The notes: a model not told the origin generated them from the letters alone. Shown: positions 11,341 to 22,977, counted from the stretch's first letter. The stretch: DNA of 64,000 nt from Actinomucor elegans (GCA_026027325.1 JAMSLZ010000015.1:532001-596000), one strand, 5' to 3'. Numbers and translations: made by a program.

Positions 11341-13042
11341 GTCGTAACATGTTATATAGTACAACAATGTCGAGCCATCGAGGCTAATTACCACGAGAAA
11401 TCCTTCTACAAATATTTCACTATATACAACCAAGCGATCTAATATCGTGCCAAATAACTGCTTTACAGACAAATCAAGTTTACACGATTGTTCGGTATTG
11501 ACCGCTTTATTATTTGTATTATGTTGCTTCTTCCTAACCGTCTGTTAGTCGTAGAAAAAATCTCGTTTACAATGCACGATTTTCGATACCCTGATGATAT
11601 GCCTATTTTTAAAAAACAATTTGAGCAGCTCATGATATTATGCCCTCGCGCTAAAGTGATAAACAATTCAACAGGCCCCAATAATTTATTTGACCATGAA
11701 CTGCTTGAATCGAGAGTTAATCTCAATAACCTGGGCGCATGTCCTTGCACATACACGTTGATACCGTAACTCTTTGAGGAAATACATTGCGTATAGCACT
11801 GAAGATTTTGAAAAATCAGAGTATTTTCCGCGTTTAAAGAATCTGTGTTTGTTGTACGCACCGTTTACGGCACTAGAGGACGTAGAACTGCTTTTGACGG
11901 CATCTCCTCTAATAGAGGAAATGCCAATAAACTTTTACTTCACAAAGCATACCGACTAAGGGGATGTATGAAGGCCATGACAATCGAGTAAACTATTTGA
12001 AGGAGATACAGTAATATTCTAGTGTAAGAAGACTGTTGCTTTGGGTCAAGAGCGTCCATGTTGATCTCGAGCATTTGAACCGCTTTATTAGCAAATTCAA
12101 CTATCTACAACAACTTGAACTGGAAGTCGAAGAAATATTTATACATAACCCCCCCCCCCCTCCAACTTCAGCTGGAAGAGCTCAAACTACTCTTCGATTC
12201 AGTGAAAGCAGGGCCCTCTCTATCTGTAGTTGTTAGAGGTGTTTACTGGAAGAATACTCAATCAATGTATATATCTTACTACCGTTTTGTACGATCTGGG
12301 AACAGATGTCTTTTGAAACAGCAACCAGTTATCTAGACATTGGGAATTATGGTAGTAAAATATTACGTTATATCAGCGCTCACCGTGAGCTTACTATGAC
12401 GATTCTGGAAGAGCACCAAGATGTGAATAATCTCTATTATGCCCAGGCATTTGCACCTTATGCGAACAAAATTAAAATTTATTATGCTCCTTCTTTGCGT
12501 CAAAACAATCATCACGAACAACTGCTACATACCATCATTACATAATGTGTTGTACTAGGTTCATTCATCCTATTGTACGGCCGTTATTCCCAAGCCTTAC
12601 TTCCAGCACCTACAAACACCACGCTATACACATTGATACTTAGTAAATGTGCTCATATCAAATCACCCAAGTTTTTTAAATCCATCTCGACGATTTGTGT
12701 AGGGCTGCGTCAATTGACTTTGTCTATTAACCAGAGTACGGACGGCACAGAAGTTGTGGTCATGCTACAAACAGAGTTACAGCGATTGGATTTGGATATG
12801 GGAGGATTTCGTTTGGGCTTTTACAATATATTGAAATATATACTGATTACTTTTCGCGATCATAGCAAACGAAAATGGGGGGTTTTTTTTAATACAGCAT
12901 AAAAATGAGCAATATTATATACAACCTGATGAAAAAGAAATGCTAGATGGGCTACAAGTCGTGTTAGAGTTTAAAAATGTTGAGCAATTGAGGTTTTTCG
13001 ATGATGATATTATAGGCTTTAATCATACGATAGAGCTGACAT
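11341..13042 (+). pseudogene. decayed F-box/LRR-like (RNI-type) protein gene
   Basis: Coding-like segments continue one another but are split by stops and frame changes: QQCRAIEANYHEKSFYKYF near 11360, ISFTMHDFRYPDDMPIFKKQ at 11550, LKNLCLLYAPFTALEDVELL at 11840, VHVDLEHLNRFISKFNYLQQ at 12050, LDLDMGGFRLGFYNIL at 12795, and NEQYYIQPDEKEMLDGLQ with VEQLRFFDDDIIGF from 12905 to about 13030. The layout, with short helix-rich segments and regularly spaced leucines such as LKNLCLLYAP, resembles the large family of F-box/leucine-rich proteins in Mucorales. No single exon model removes the stops, and homopolymer runs (C11 at about 12150, T8 at about 12884) sit near breaks. A poor assembly of a functional gene is the alternative. 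I saw no clear F-box motif, so the family call is inference. Confidence 0.55.
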
Positions 13043-13062
13043 AACAAGAACAAGAAAGCAGC

Positions 13063-13263
13063 TTACATGATCAATAAAATCGTCTTTGATAACAACATAA
13101 GCGCTGTATATAGTTGCTTATTTAGGTCTATTATTATACACTTGCTTGAACTCCAAGCAAGCCATGTAATACAAAAATAAGAGAGATTTTTACCTATAGG
13201 AATTGATAGTCGAAACTTCTTAGCTAAAGCAGCGACGGCAACGCCTAAAATGAGGGCTTTCAT
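13063..13263 (-). CDS. possible 36-aa single-pass or hydrophobic micropeptide
   Basis: ATG at 13263 opens MKALILGVAVAALAKKFRLS, and a GT-AG intron (13104..13193) joins it in phase to a short hydrophobic end, LLSKTILLIM, with stop at 13063. Exons of 70 and 41 nt make 37 codons. The product is hydrophobic with a basic KK centre, as in small membrane proteins. It lies in the short gap between the F-box-like relic and the end of the RabGGTase alpha gene. No family is recognised and it may be a chance ORF. Confidence 0.25.
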   Translation of the reverse strand: MKALILGVAVAALAKKFRLSIPIGKNLSYFCITWLAWSSSKCIIIDLNKQLYTALMLLSKTILLIM

Positions 13264-13401
13264 TGGTATACAAATTATATAGTTTCAGGGCAGAGACTTG
13301 ATTTGCTAAAAAATTCTTTTTTTATTTTGCCCTTAGTCACAGATCAAAAAACTCTGAAAAGAAGAGCTTCGTGTCTAATTTGTACATGCCTTTATTCACA
13401 T

Positions 13402-15363
13402 TTAAGCTACTGAACATTCTTCTAAAAATGGCAATTGAGTCCTTAATGTTTTTTCTAACATGCTGGAAGTTACTGTTGCTTTCTTGACTAACAGTAGCTT
13501 GGATAAAAGAGGAATACCATTCATTCCAGAAAGATCTAGAGTCTCGCTGAAGGCTTCATTGTATGTTTGATCATCGTTTACAAGGGATTGTGTAGCTTTC
13601 TCAAACAAGATATTTGTTTCTATTGTTCAAATCATTAGAAATGTCAAGTCACTTTTGTCTTTGACCGTTTAAAATAAAAAAATAAAATAAAAAAGACTCA
13701 CTCTGATCTTGGTATCTAGCTTTTCTATCTGTATCAATTTCGATCAGCTTGTCCAAAATATCAATAATTTCATTGAAAATCTCTGTCTTGTCCACCTTGC
13801 TGGATCGTAATTGCAATTGATTCAAGAAATGCACTAGTGTCTGTAAAGCCCCTATAGTATTGCGTTGATTGGTAAGCAGTAACTTTAATAGCCCATTGCC
13901 AAATCACTCACATGCACTCTCTGGCTCCAGTTCCAACAGTTCTCGAACCGTTTGTATTTCATCCTTTAATAACTGGACTTTGTCCAAGGAAAACCATGCA
14001 GTTTGATCATTAAAGGTTGGATCATTGTACATCTTTGCTGAGGATGGCTTCCATGGTTCTTTCAATAAAGCATGCACTCCTACAGTGTTAGGTGAATATT
14101 TTTATAACCTTGCATTATCTTTTGTTTACTTGCCTGGTTCTCGCATCACAGTTTGAATTTGCATTTTCCATATTTTATCATGAGGTATAGATTTACAGCT
14201 GCTACTGGGCAATATAGTGTCAGCCTGTAGTACCACTTGGTTAGCAGTTACTGCCTTTTCCAAATCTACAATCCAAAGAGAGCCACCATCAACTGAATAG
14301 AATTGGCCAGATAGTAAATTACCCTGTTGATCTAAGATCTGAGGTAATTTCTGTAATCTAATCACATCATTAAAACCAAAAGCAATTAAAGACGAGTCCT
14401 TGAGCTGATAAGCTCCCAGTAAAGCAATAGGATGAGGGGCTCTGCCCAACAGCCACCAATAGTACAGCCAAGCGGATTGATCCTCGGGATCTGTGTAAAT
14501 TGCGTTTTTCACGAGGTCTAATTCATTAATAGCTACCGTGTTGCGTTCTTGTTCTGACATATTGGCTACGATTTCAGGCAAGAGCTTGGATCTCTGGTGC
14601 CATGCAGAATAATTGCTGAAACTTTGGTTAATCTTGCGTGTTGTAAAGTCATATTCGTCTTGTACAATCTTGGCCAACTGGGATTTGTTTTTGCGAAGGT
14701 GACTCACTACAAAACGGCGGTAATCCCAGCCGTGAACTAAGGTAGGGTATAAGTATGTCATAATAACAATAATAATAAAATGTTTGAATTCTTACAGTTT
14801 CTAGCATCCATGGTCAGCATTTTATCTACAAGGCCTAGCTCGGCTTGCCAGTCCGGCTTTGGCATATGCTGCAAACACCATATGCGATGGTTCCATAGCC
14901 AATATGACTTGGGGTTGATTTTAATCAACTGCAGAAAGAGCATCAACTCTTTTATATAGATTTTCTGTTGAGATTCCTCATCCAAGTCCTTTAAAACGTG
15001 CTCTAGCAAGAGGACACGTCGATAGTTCCAAATGGTATAAAAGTCGGGATTCCACTGCACGATCTGGGTGGTTAATCCAAATGTCTCGTCTGAGAATTCC
15101 TTGTTGGTCATCTAACAATAATAATAATAATAACAATAATAAAAAGCTGATTGAGTTGTATGATGTGTTGTTTGATTAGTGGATGCTCACTTTGGTTCGA
15201 CAATTTTCGACTAGAGCATTATACTCTTTAATCTTGATTGCCTCACGTTCTTTTTTGGCCTTGATGAGTTCCTCGGTCGTTTTCTCGCGTTTTCTGCCAT
15301 GCTATTGTGATGTGAGCTTTCATACAAGAAGCCACTGTTTCATATCTTTACCATATCACTCAT
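13402..15363 (-). CDS. BET4: Rab geranylgeranyltransferase alpha subunit (Bet4/RabGGTA)
   Basis: Seven exons: 15352..15363, 15191..15301, 14796..15111, 14134..14736, 13912..14079, 13702..13851, 13402..13619; 525 aa. The first exon gives only MSDM and joins to HGRKREKTTEELIKAKKER, the conserved N-terminus of the family. PPTA (protein prenyltransferase alpha) repeats follow, each with the N-Y/H-x-x-W-xx-R core: YTIWNYRRVLLLEHVL, SYWLWNHRIWCLQHM, NFHGWDYRRFVVSHLRK, SAWHQRSKLLPEI and SAWLYYWWLLG. The C-terminal part is conserved only loosely. With the beta subunit Bet2 and the escort protein it attaches geranylgeranyl groups to Rab C-termini, such as the CAC end of the Ypt6 protein encoded at 42.1 kb. 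Intron 4 (14080..14133) starts with GC rather than GT (CCAG|GCAAGT). Longer than yeast Bet4 because of the extra C-terminal region. Confidence 0.92.
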
Positions 15364-15966
15364 GTTTTACTTGTACAGGGAAAGAAGAGCAGGCTATTCA
15401 AACAAGAGATGAATTTGACATTATAAACCCAGTTCTACCAGACAAAAGTGAGACTATATAATTTGTACTTGTTTGGTAATAAGCAACATAAATAGTGCGT
15501 GCATTAACTTTGCATAGACCATATAACATAATAGAACTATTTAACAATACTGCCGATCAATAGTGCTATATACTATCAAATACAGGCTTTTATTATAATT
15601 GACCATTTATATAGCGGCCACTTTCGCATACACTTTCGTCTAAAACCCTTACTGTGTATGCATGGTTCCGTATCTATATTGTAATCTATTTCACATATCA
15701 CTATTATATTATACAGTAAACGCATATAGAACTTGTTGTAAAACGTTGTAAATAAATCAGGTTGTGCTGACGCGTAGATCATTATCAAATGAAAAGTATA
15801 TTCCATGTACCATTAATGAATGATGCAGCTCTCCTGTGATATACAACACCCCTATGTATGATATACAGAGATACCTTATGCATTCCCCTATTGACTGTAT
15901 AAAAGCAAAAAAAAACGCCAGCTTATCCTTCTCTTTCTTTCTTGCTGCTTTACTCTTGATTCTATC
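15364..15966. other. intergenic / divergent promoter region
   Basis: It lies between the starts of the divergent RabGGTase alpha and Myb-like genes. An open stretch following an AG acceptor at about 15377-15461 reads GKEEQAIQTRDEFDIINPVL before a stop. It looks exon-like, but no partner exon is found. Confidence 0.45.
15898..15905 (+). promoter_or_regulatory. TATA box of the Myb-like gene
   Basis: TATAAAAG lies 62 bp upstream of the inferred ATG at 15967, followed by a pyrimidine-rich tract typical of fungal transcription starts. Confidence 0.6.
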
Positions 15967-16639
15967 ATGCGCGGTAAATATACGCTACTTTTGTCACTAA
16001 AGATGATACTAAACCTTTTTGTTTAAAGGTGTCATGGATATTAACCATTTACTATGCTATCCCTGTGATCCATACCAAAAAGCAGAATATTACAGCTCAC
16101 CGCCTCAATCGCCTCCAGTCTTTTCTGCCTCAACCTCCACTTCCTCCTCTCCATTATCTTCGCCTTCCAATTACCTTCCGCCTCCTACGATTCTCAGTGA
16201 TGTTGATTTTTGGGAATGTGAACGTTCCAAAAGCATTCAAAGCACGGAAAGTGACAACTATCCATACCGCCGACGCGTCAATAGCGAGTTGTGCCGCCGT
16301 ACAGATTCTAAATCCATTGTATTCCAACAACGTCAGCAACAGCAAAAACAGGAGCCCATTAGACGTCGTAGATCCAATTCAACATCTTATATTCAAACCA
16401 GAACACCCTGGACTCCGGAAGAAGACGATCTCTTGCAAAAGGGGTACGAGCAAGGGTTATCATGGGCAATGATCTCTTGCACTTTTTTACCCCATCGTTC
16501 TCGTGGATGCTGTTGGGGTCGATTCAAGACGCTTCAGAGTAAGAATGCAATTGAAGTTTATCAGCAAAGAATCTGTCAAAGACCTTGGAAAGCCCATACT
16601 AATTTTAACAAGAAAAAGGTCAAGAAACAAGAATCTTAA
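15967..16639 (+). CDS. Myb/SANT-like DNA-binding protein
   Basis: Exon 1 (15967..15973, ATGCGCG) joins across a 55-nt intron to 16029..16639 in phase; 205 aa. The N-half is Ser/Pro-rich with a run of short serine stretches (residues about 35-60), probably disordered. A basic patch RRRRSNSTS precedes one SANT/Myb repeat: TPWTPEEDDLLQKGYEQG, then WAMISCTFLPHRSRGCCWGR. The second and third tryptophan positions of a Myb repeat are present. The tail is basic (KKKVKKQES). A nuclear transcription factor is the natural reading; targets are unknown. The tiny first exon is supported by a good TATA box and by the absence of another ATG before MDINHLL. Confidence 0.75.
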
Positions 16640-17026
16640 ATTACCATCCTAATCAAAAAGTTTACTTTCATTCATTAATCAAACCCTATTGTTTTATGTA
16701 TATACAAATATTTATGCCCTTTTTAACTTATGCCCTTTTTTACTAGTAAAAGAAAAAAAAATCTATGCCTGCCTCTATGTATTCTTTTTTCTGAAATAAA
16801 TTATTATCTTTGCATGAATTTAATCTGATTTCTACTTTGTTACACATGACGGACGATGCAGGAATAGACTGTAAGGTGGAGAGGAGAAAAGGTTGAGCCT
16901 TCAAAACAAAAACAAAAAACACACCAAAACTAATATTAGCATTGCACTGTGGCAAAGCTCATTATACAGCAGGTGTATAAATATTTGATTTTTTTTTTTT
17001 ATTCTTTAAAAAAAAAGCTTTTCAAA
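16640..17026. other. intergenic region
   Basis: 3' side of the Myb-like gene and 5' side of the lipase relic. AT-rich; I see nothing coding. A T-rich run is followed by an A-run at about 16989-17013. Confidence 0.5.
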
Positions 17027-18404
17027 ATGATTCTAGCAACTTTGTATATTTCATCTGCTACTACCTTGAACGTAGCCTTTATTACAGACTTCTCTGGACT
17101 GGGACCGAGATCAACGCCACCAAGAGACGTAACTGGTTTACGTGTGGATGATATCAAGATCATAACGTCTCTTGGAGACTGGTAAAATATATCATATAAG
17201 CACTTATGTGTTAATATCCCCAAAAGTATCATGATAGGCTACGCAATGATGGATATTGATGATGACTTATTTAGCTTATTAAATATAAATACAATCACGG
17301 AATACAGAGGCTTGAGTTACCTCATGGGCGCTGATCCAGGAGCTATCTCTGTAGCAAACTTTATCAAGTACTATAACCCTGATCTTCATGGACCTTCTAC
17401 AAGTAATCATATTGTAGGTCTCTTAAAAGGAGATGGTACTACCCTTTGTACGTTCTTTTTTGAATCGTTTTTGGCTTAGTTTAATATGGTTTGACAGATC
17501 ATCAATACAAAGATTATCTTAATGCAGCACAAACAGGAGCGATGGCATTGAATCTAGACTAGAACTTGATTATCTCATTCCGTGTAAGGATCCCTTTATG
17601 CATAAGTATATATATTCTTAATGTCATGATTTAGGTTTAACGGATCTTACCATGATAGATGTTGAAAATCAAAAAGGATGGAAGCTACTCACTATACATA
17701 TTGAAATTAAAGTATACTTTATTCAATAATTCCGACTGTATTCCTTTTTTTTAGGCAATAATATCTGTTGAGCTTGTGATGTAGGATTTTTGGATGAAGC
17801 AACAGCAAAAGAGTATGAAAACGATATAGAGAAACTTATTCAAAGGATTCAAGTATATGTACCAAAAGGACCCGTCAACAACAGTAAATCGCTTTTATAT
17901 GTGGAGATAGCACTATTTAACAAAATGTGTAGTTGGCATGCTCAAGATGACAGTTGAACACACAGCTATTATCAGCAATGCAGAGTATTTCAAAGACTCA
18001 AAAATAAATGAGACACTGTAGTTGATTTCAAACATTTGATAGTCCTTCTAGAATGGTTATCTTACATGACTGTAGGTGTATGTTTAACTGCTTACATAGT
18101 GCCCACTCATACCCCTCCTTACGCAATCATAGTGTACAATGAAAAGCTAATTGCTATTGCTGAAATATACGCTGCTAAACTTGAAAGTATGTTTGACGCT
18201 AGCTTTACGGCTGTACCTATCGGCTTTGCTCCATCCTTCCATTGTTGGTCATCAACGGATAACCAAAACCATGCGGAACCAAAAGTTTGTCAAAAAAAAA
18301 AAGGCTTAGACCTTCCAGAATGCAATTTGACTTTAATGAGCAAGTACGATAATGAAGCATATTTTGCGTTTAGGATAAGAAAGCTTCATTCATCATTTGA
18401 ATAA
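17027..18404 (+). pseudogene. decayed phospholipase B1-type GDSL lipase/esterase
   Basis: The order of motifs follows PLB1-type secreted GDSL lipases: a hydrophobic signal-like start (MILATLYISSA), LRVDDIKIITSLGD (family block I), NTITEYRGLSYLMGADPGA, IKYYNPDLHGPST, LNAAQTGAMALNLD, then QKGWKLLTIHI and GNNIC (block III) and VYVPKGPVNN. Breaks: the best splice across 17180 (intron acceptor CCCCAAAAG) gives GDC-I where the family has the catalytic GDS-I. A one-base loss near 17561 puts a TAG after LNLD. A TGA follows GNNIC at about 17777. After 18020 the frame is again open (IAEIYAAKLESMFDASF) but the block V Asp-x-x-His is not clear. The active version would hydrolyse acyl esters of phospholipids outside the cell. 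A lineage-specific loss is the simplest reading. Confidence 0.7.
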
Positions 18405-18735
18405 ATAGATTTATTGCTCTGCTGATATTGATCGTATCATGGTGCAATATAATAATAATGGAATTAATATTTTGAATAGAACTCTATATTTTTTTTAGAC
18501 TCTTAGTTTAGTTGCTTTGTCAAGCATACCTATCTAGACAAAGAAAAACATCGGGCCTTTTTTTTTAAATCAATTATTTGGCCGATAAAGTTAAAGATTG
18601 ACAAATGTGCATAACGCATCCGTTGATTTAAAGTCAAATTCAATTTACAACATATACAGCTGCTCATGGAATCCTAAATAGATGCGACATCGGACCGAGA
18701 TCGGGCGAGAGATCTAAGGATAAAGAAAATGAGCC

Positions 18736-18769
<34 letters not shown>

Positions 18770-19358
18770 GGGGAAAAGTCCAGTCATAGCCTCAATAATA
18801 CGTGTACACATTGTTATTCAATCGCCGGCAGTTAATCAAAATTGAAAATCTACATTATGGTAATGAGTATATCTTCATTTATCGTTGTCTTGGTATTATA
18901 AGTATACCGTAGACGAAATAGTTATATAATGTACAATGTGTAGTATAAATTCATGTTTTCAGTCATATTGAAATTTGATGGATCATTGCGAAACAAAATA
19001 AAACCAGATCATGATATTCTCCTTTGATAAAATAAAAATGGGACAATATCATGGCGGTTTAAACCTTTGGTGGCTCATATGTCCAAGAGCCCACATAATA
19101 TACAGACATAGCCATTATTATCAAAATTAAATCGTTCTTTACAACAGCGAGCATTTTGTCCCATAGAAGTATAATAAAGCAACCCAATTATATATTTTTA
19201 TCAGACAATGGAGTTGGAATTAAGGAAGTCTTTTATTACCACTGTCCATATTGATGTTACCATTGCTCTTTATTAAAAAAAATGTACTTAAACTGCTTAA
19301 ATTATATACAATTGAACAATATTACCCAACGCCTGTTCTATCTCACAAATCCAGTACC
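18405..19358. other. intergenic region with repeat copy and poly-A tract
   Basis: Contains a dispersed-repeat copy (18652-18720) directly followed by an A30 run (18737-18766), an arrangement like a retroposed tail. Otherwise AT-rich and featureless. Confidence 0.5.
18652..18766 (+). repeat. dispersed repeat copy plus A30 tract
   Basis: The lead CAGCTGCTCATGGAATCCT is followed by AGATGCGACATCGGACCGAG and ATCGGGCGAGAGATCTAAGG, one of the best-preserved copies in the window. An uninterrupted run of about 30 A begins 17 bp later. Confidence 0.6.
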
Positions 19359-19526
19359 ATGTCCACTGAAACAAATGAAACTTCCTCTAATCCCAGAGGA
19401 ACAACCGTAAGACCTTTGACTAGCGGTGAGAAGAAAGAAGCGGTGGCTGTGTGGTGTGTTGTTATTGTTATCACTACTATTGCTATTGTATTGGGTCTTG
19501 CTCTTACAGGTGCAATCAAAACTTAA
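19359..19526 (+). CDS. small single-pass membrane protein, 55 aa, unrecognised
   Basis: ATG in a good context (ACCATGTCC) opens a polar N-terminus (MSTETNETSSNPRGTTVRP), then AVWCVVIVITTIAIVLGLAL, one clear membrane helix near the C-terminus, and a short end, TGAIKT. The layout fits a tail-anchored or small single-pass protein. A TATA-like TTATATAC lies about 55 bp upstream. The same frame is open further upstream to 19251, so a longer product is possible. No family is recognised. Confidence 0.45.
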   Translation: MSTETNETSSNPRGTTVRPLTSGEKKEAVAVWCVVIVITTIAIVLGLALTGAIKT

Positions 19527-20544
19527 TTACTTTGAAATGATTACGTGTCATACAAACAAGTCTAGATATGCTGGCCTAACTTATTAGTTCCTTACACATT
19601 CCGTCAGTTAAATAAAGAAAAAAAAATATCTTGATTACAGATCTTCCTCTTCTCTTGTGTGAAACAAAGCAATCATGCATAGACTCTCCTTACATAAATG
19701 AACTAATTCGTGGTGGGGCTACTCCACGAACTAATGTATAAAAAAAGTATATGAATGCAAAGCCGTACTAGCCTATCAGAAACTATATTGATCCGAGATC
19801 AAGCGAGAGACTTTGTAACGATGATTTTTTTTTTTTTTTTTTGCATATGAGATAAATGTAATTCGCTACTTTGCTATTTGCTAATACATCCGTTGAGCTT
19901 CAGTTAAATAAATGCACTAATATATGCAGTGTTCTATTCTGTACAAGGATTATTACTCAAATGCGACTTTTCACCGAGATCAGTCGAGAGATCTATAAGA
20001 ATATCATGCTAATAAGATATACACCTTCTGTCCCAATTACCATGAATAGCACCTTATGCCAACCAGGCATACCTAGTAGCCAAGGCCTTTACTGCGTTAG
20101 TTTCAAGTTCTGCATTTTTTTTTTTTTTTTTTTTTTTACATAAATCCTCCTTCCCCCTTCTTTATTTGATGGCTCTGTCTGTTCATTCAACATTCAATTC
20201 GCCATTCTGTTACAGACTATTTATTACAGCTATTCAAATAGGAAACCAGATTAAATGTATCTTTCTCTCAATTGCTCATTTCTGTGTGAATATCTGATAC
20301 GCAAAAAGTTTTCCAACCAAAGCTATATCCCCACAGTGCTTCTTTGGAGGAAGCAGAAACCTTCTATATTTCACCAGGCTGTGATCAAAGCTAATTTAGA
20401 GGACGTAAAAGTAGGTGCTCCGACAATGGTGAGCCAGAATGCTGTAAAAAATAAAAATAATAATAATAATGTTTACCCGTCTCTGTGATATATGCTTACT
20501 GTGTGCTTTTCTCACCTTTTTTTTTCAAACTTTTTTATTTCAAA
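19527..20544. other. intergenic region with two repeat copies
   Basis: Dispersed-repeat cores at about 19791-19812 and 19961-19995, and T runs at 19826-19842 and 20117-20138. The open frame 20255..20488 has no recognisable domain and I leave it uncalled. Confidence 0.5.
19950..20005 (+). repeat. dispersed repeat copy
   Basis: CTCAAATGCGACTTTTCACC then GAGATCAGTCGAGAGATCT: core of the same family as 18.7 kb. A second, shorter core (ATCCGAGATCAAGCGAGAGA) lies at 19791. Confidence 0.6.
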
Positions 20545-21530
20545 ATGGTTTCTACTCAAGTCATTCCCGTCATTGGTCTCGATGTAACAGTATATGGTTT
20601 GGAAGAATACAAGCGATTACCTCAAGGAAGTCCTGTTTCTGTCCTGTTTGCATTACATGGTAGACTTCGTAAGTCATATATTTATTTAAACAAAGGCAAG
20701 CACTGTTATATAACTCAGTTTGGATTTATAGAGAACCAAAGTAAAATGGAGCCTATTGCTCAGGCCATATGTTCGCTAAATGAAAAGAGGCAGCATCATA
20801 TCCTTGTGGTGACCTTTGATTGCCCCAATCATGGCCATCGGCTCGTACACAAGTTGGCCAATTTTGCTTGGGTCGAAGGCAAGTATAGTAATCCCAATCA
20901 TGCTATAGATATGTGGGCCATGGTGCACTCTACATCAAGGACAATCAGTGAGCTGATTGATGTGCTGGAGCATTACATGTTTGGACCGCAACCTCAGCCT
21001 TTGGTCCAAGTATGGGGCTCATTAGGATTTTCAATGGGTGGGCATGCTACTTTTATTGCGGCAGCTAATGGTAAAACTGGTGAAACAAATTACAAAAAAA
21101 AAAAAAAATAACTGACATGCTTGGGATAGATCCACGTATCACGGTAGCTATTCCTATTGTAGGTATCTCTGACTTTTTGACCTTGGTGGAATCGCGTTTG
21201 GTTGATTGCAATTTGCCTGCTGAAGTGTATCTGCCTAAGCCATTTTTTGATACAGTGGCTAGATACACCAAGGGCTTAGATGAAAAATTAAAGGATAAGC
21301 ATATCTTGATTATCAATGGTGAAAAGGATCAGTTGGTCAAAGCCAAGTTTAATGAGCCACTCATCCATTCTTTACGCCAAATCCATTCTGGTAAAGAAGG
21401 CTATGACTGGGATTATTATCTCGTGCCTGGTGTTGGTCATGAATGGTGTCCAGAAATGATTGACCGCAGTGTGGAATGGTGTGATCGATGGATGATAAAG
21501 GCTGATGTGAATGGAGAATCTAAGTTGTAA
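20545..21530 (+). CDS. alpha/beta hydrolase (serine hydrolase)
   Basis: Exons 20545..20668, 20732..21070, 21130..21530; 287 aa. VSVLFALHGRL gives the oxyanion-hole strand, VVTFDCPNHGHR the next strand, VWGSLGFSMGGHATFIAA the nucleophile elbow G-F-S-M-G (Ser near residue 150), INGEKDQLV the acid and VPGVGHEWCPE the catalytic His. The architecture matches small cytosolic esterase-like proteins of the prolyl-oligopeptidase/dienelactone-hydrolase clan, such as the yeast YDL057W type. No signal peptide or membrane helix, and the substrate is unknown. Intron 2 contains an A-run that reads through for a few codons (YKKKKK) and is removed in phase by the acceptor at 21129. Confidence 0.85.
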
Positions 21531-21631
21531 TCATAAATAAATTATGCCTTATAAAACTATGTACATTATGTTTACTGGTAAAAAGAAGATATAAATGTAA
21601 AGAGAGGGGATATCCATGGGTTTGTAAAGCT

Positions 21632-22875
21632 TTAAAATGATTCTAATACTGAGGAAAGACCAACCAAGAAAATGCCCAAAAAGAAAAAGAGAAAGACATA
21701 ATGCTGCTTTGAATCTACTCTAATTGCTTGAGGTAGCATGCTCTATTACAAAAGGATGAATATCTGTTATTCTCCTACATATACCAACACATACCTGAAT
21801 TGTAATAAGGGACATCATTCCACTAACACAACCAAATACAATGCCAAACAATAAATTCTCACTCTTTTCAGAGATATTTCGAACCAACAGCAGCCCAATT
21901 AGTGCACCTAAAGGTTGAGAAAATCCACCCATGACAGCAGCATAACTAAAGGCCGTGCCTCGAGATCGTGTAGCGTAGTACAGAGGAAGTGCAATCATGA
22001 AGCCTTCAGTTAGATTATGAATTGACATGGCAATGCCAACGCTAAGACCTAGAGCAGAAGATGCTTGACTGGAAATGAACATTATCAAACCCTCTGCATA
22101 TGGTTAGTATGATAAGTTTGTTGGCTTAGCGTTTATAGTGCTTACCAGGAAATTTATGTACACAAATAGCAATAGCAGTTTGAAGACCAATACTATAGTA
22201 ATGGCCAGGATCATTTTCCATGATTTGTTCTACGGTTTCATGATGCATATGGTGCTGAGTGCTAGGACACAAACTGACAGTTTCAGCGTCTTCACTGGTT
22301 TCATTCTGTGCACCATGAACAAGATCATCATGATGGAATCTAAAATGTGTCTCACTGGAAGGAATTGTACCATATTCTACATCGCAAGGACGCTCATGTA
22401 ATTTACGTCTTTCTTCGTCAGTTGGTGGATGATGGTGGTGATGATGTTCGTTATCATGGTGGTGGGTATCATTAGCGCGATGACAGCTCTCTGAAGGGTT
22501 TCCACAAGCATGTATCGCATCAGGCATTAAATAATGGATTACGCGTGTTAATACAAGTGTAAATGCTGCACCGCCAAAGAAACACGAATATAACAACGTA
22601 TCGCTACCCAATCGCTTTTGTGCTTGAGGAAATAAGATAGCCAAAGAGGAAAACAACAAGACACCTGAAGCAAGCGCCATAGACGATGCCATAAAGGGTC
22701 TACTATCTAGTAACGATTTTCGACTGAATACAACGGAAGCTAACAGTCCAATATGTCAAATATCCATCATATACATGTCATATCATCCAAATATACCTCC
22801 AAGAATACAGGCAGTAGAAGATAACAAAACTCCTAGCCAACCGTTTAGATTGCTTTCATTACTGGATAGTGACAT
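21632..22875 (-). CDS. ZIP-family zinc transporter (Zrt3-like)
   Basis: Exons 22797..22875, 22146..22739, 21795..22093, 21632..21742; 360 aa in consistent phase. Helices: WLGVLLSSTACILGAS, MALASGVLLFSSLAILF and FFGGAAFTLVLTRVIHYL; then a long His-rich loop (HHHDNEHHHHHH, about residues 110-190); then HYYSIGLQTAIAICVHKFPE and IAMSIHNLTEGFMIALPL, the metal-binding helices 4 and 5 with H-x-x-P-E and H-N-x-x-E-G. The terminal helix FLFFFLGIFLVGLSSVLESF comes from the last exon. ZIP proteins move zinc or iron into the cytosol, and Zrt3-type members do this from the vacuole. The His-rich loop may sense zinc. Two palindromes lie upstream (22961-22977 and 23002-23040). Confidence 0.85.
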
Positions 22876-22960
22876 GGTAAAAGAGGCCATTTTTATAGTT
22901 ATACTTGTTATCAAAAAAAAGTAAAAATAAAAAAAGAAAAGAAAAAAGGCTTTTTTTTAT

Positions 22961-22977
22961 ATGAACCTTGGGTTCAT
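22961..22977. promoter_or_regulatory. perfect palindrome ATGAACC-N3-GGTTCAT upstream of the ZIP gene
   Basis: Seven-base arms around TTG, 86-102 bp upstream of the ZIP start codon. The centre ACCTTGGGT loosely recalls the yeast Zap1 site ACCTTNAAGGT but does not match it. Function is inference. Confidence 0.4.
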
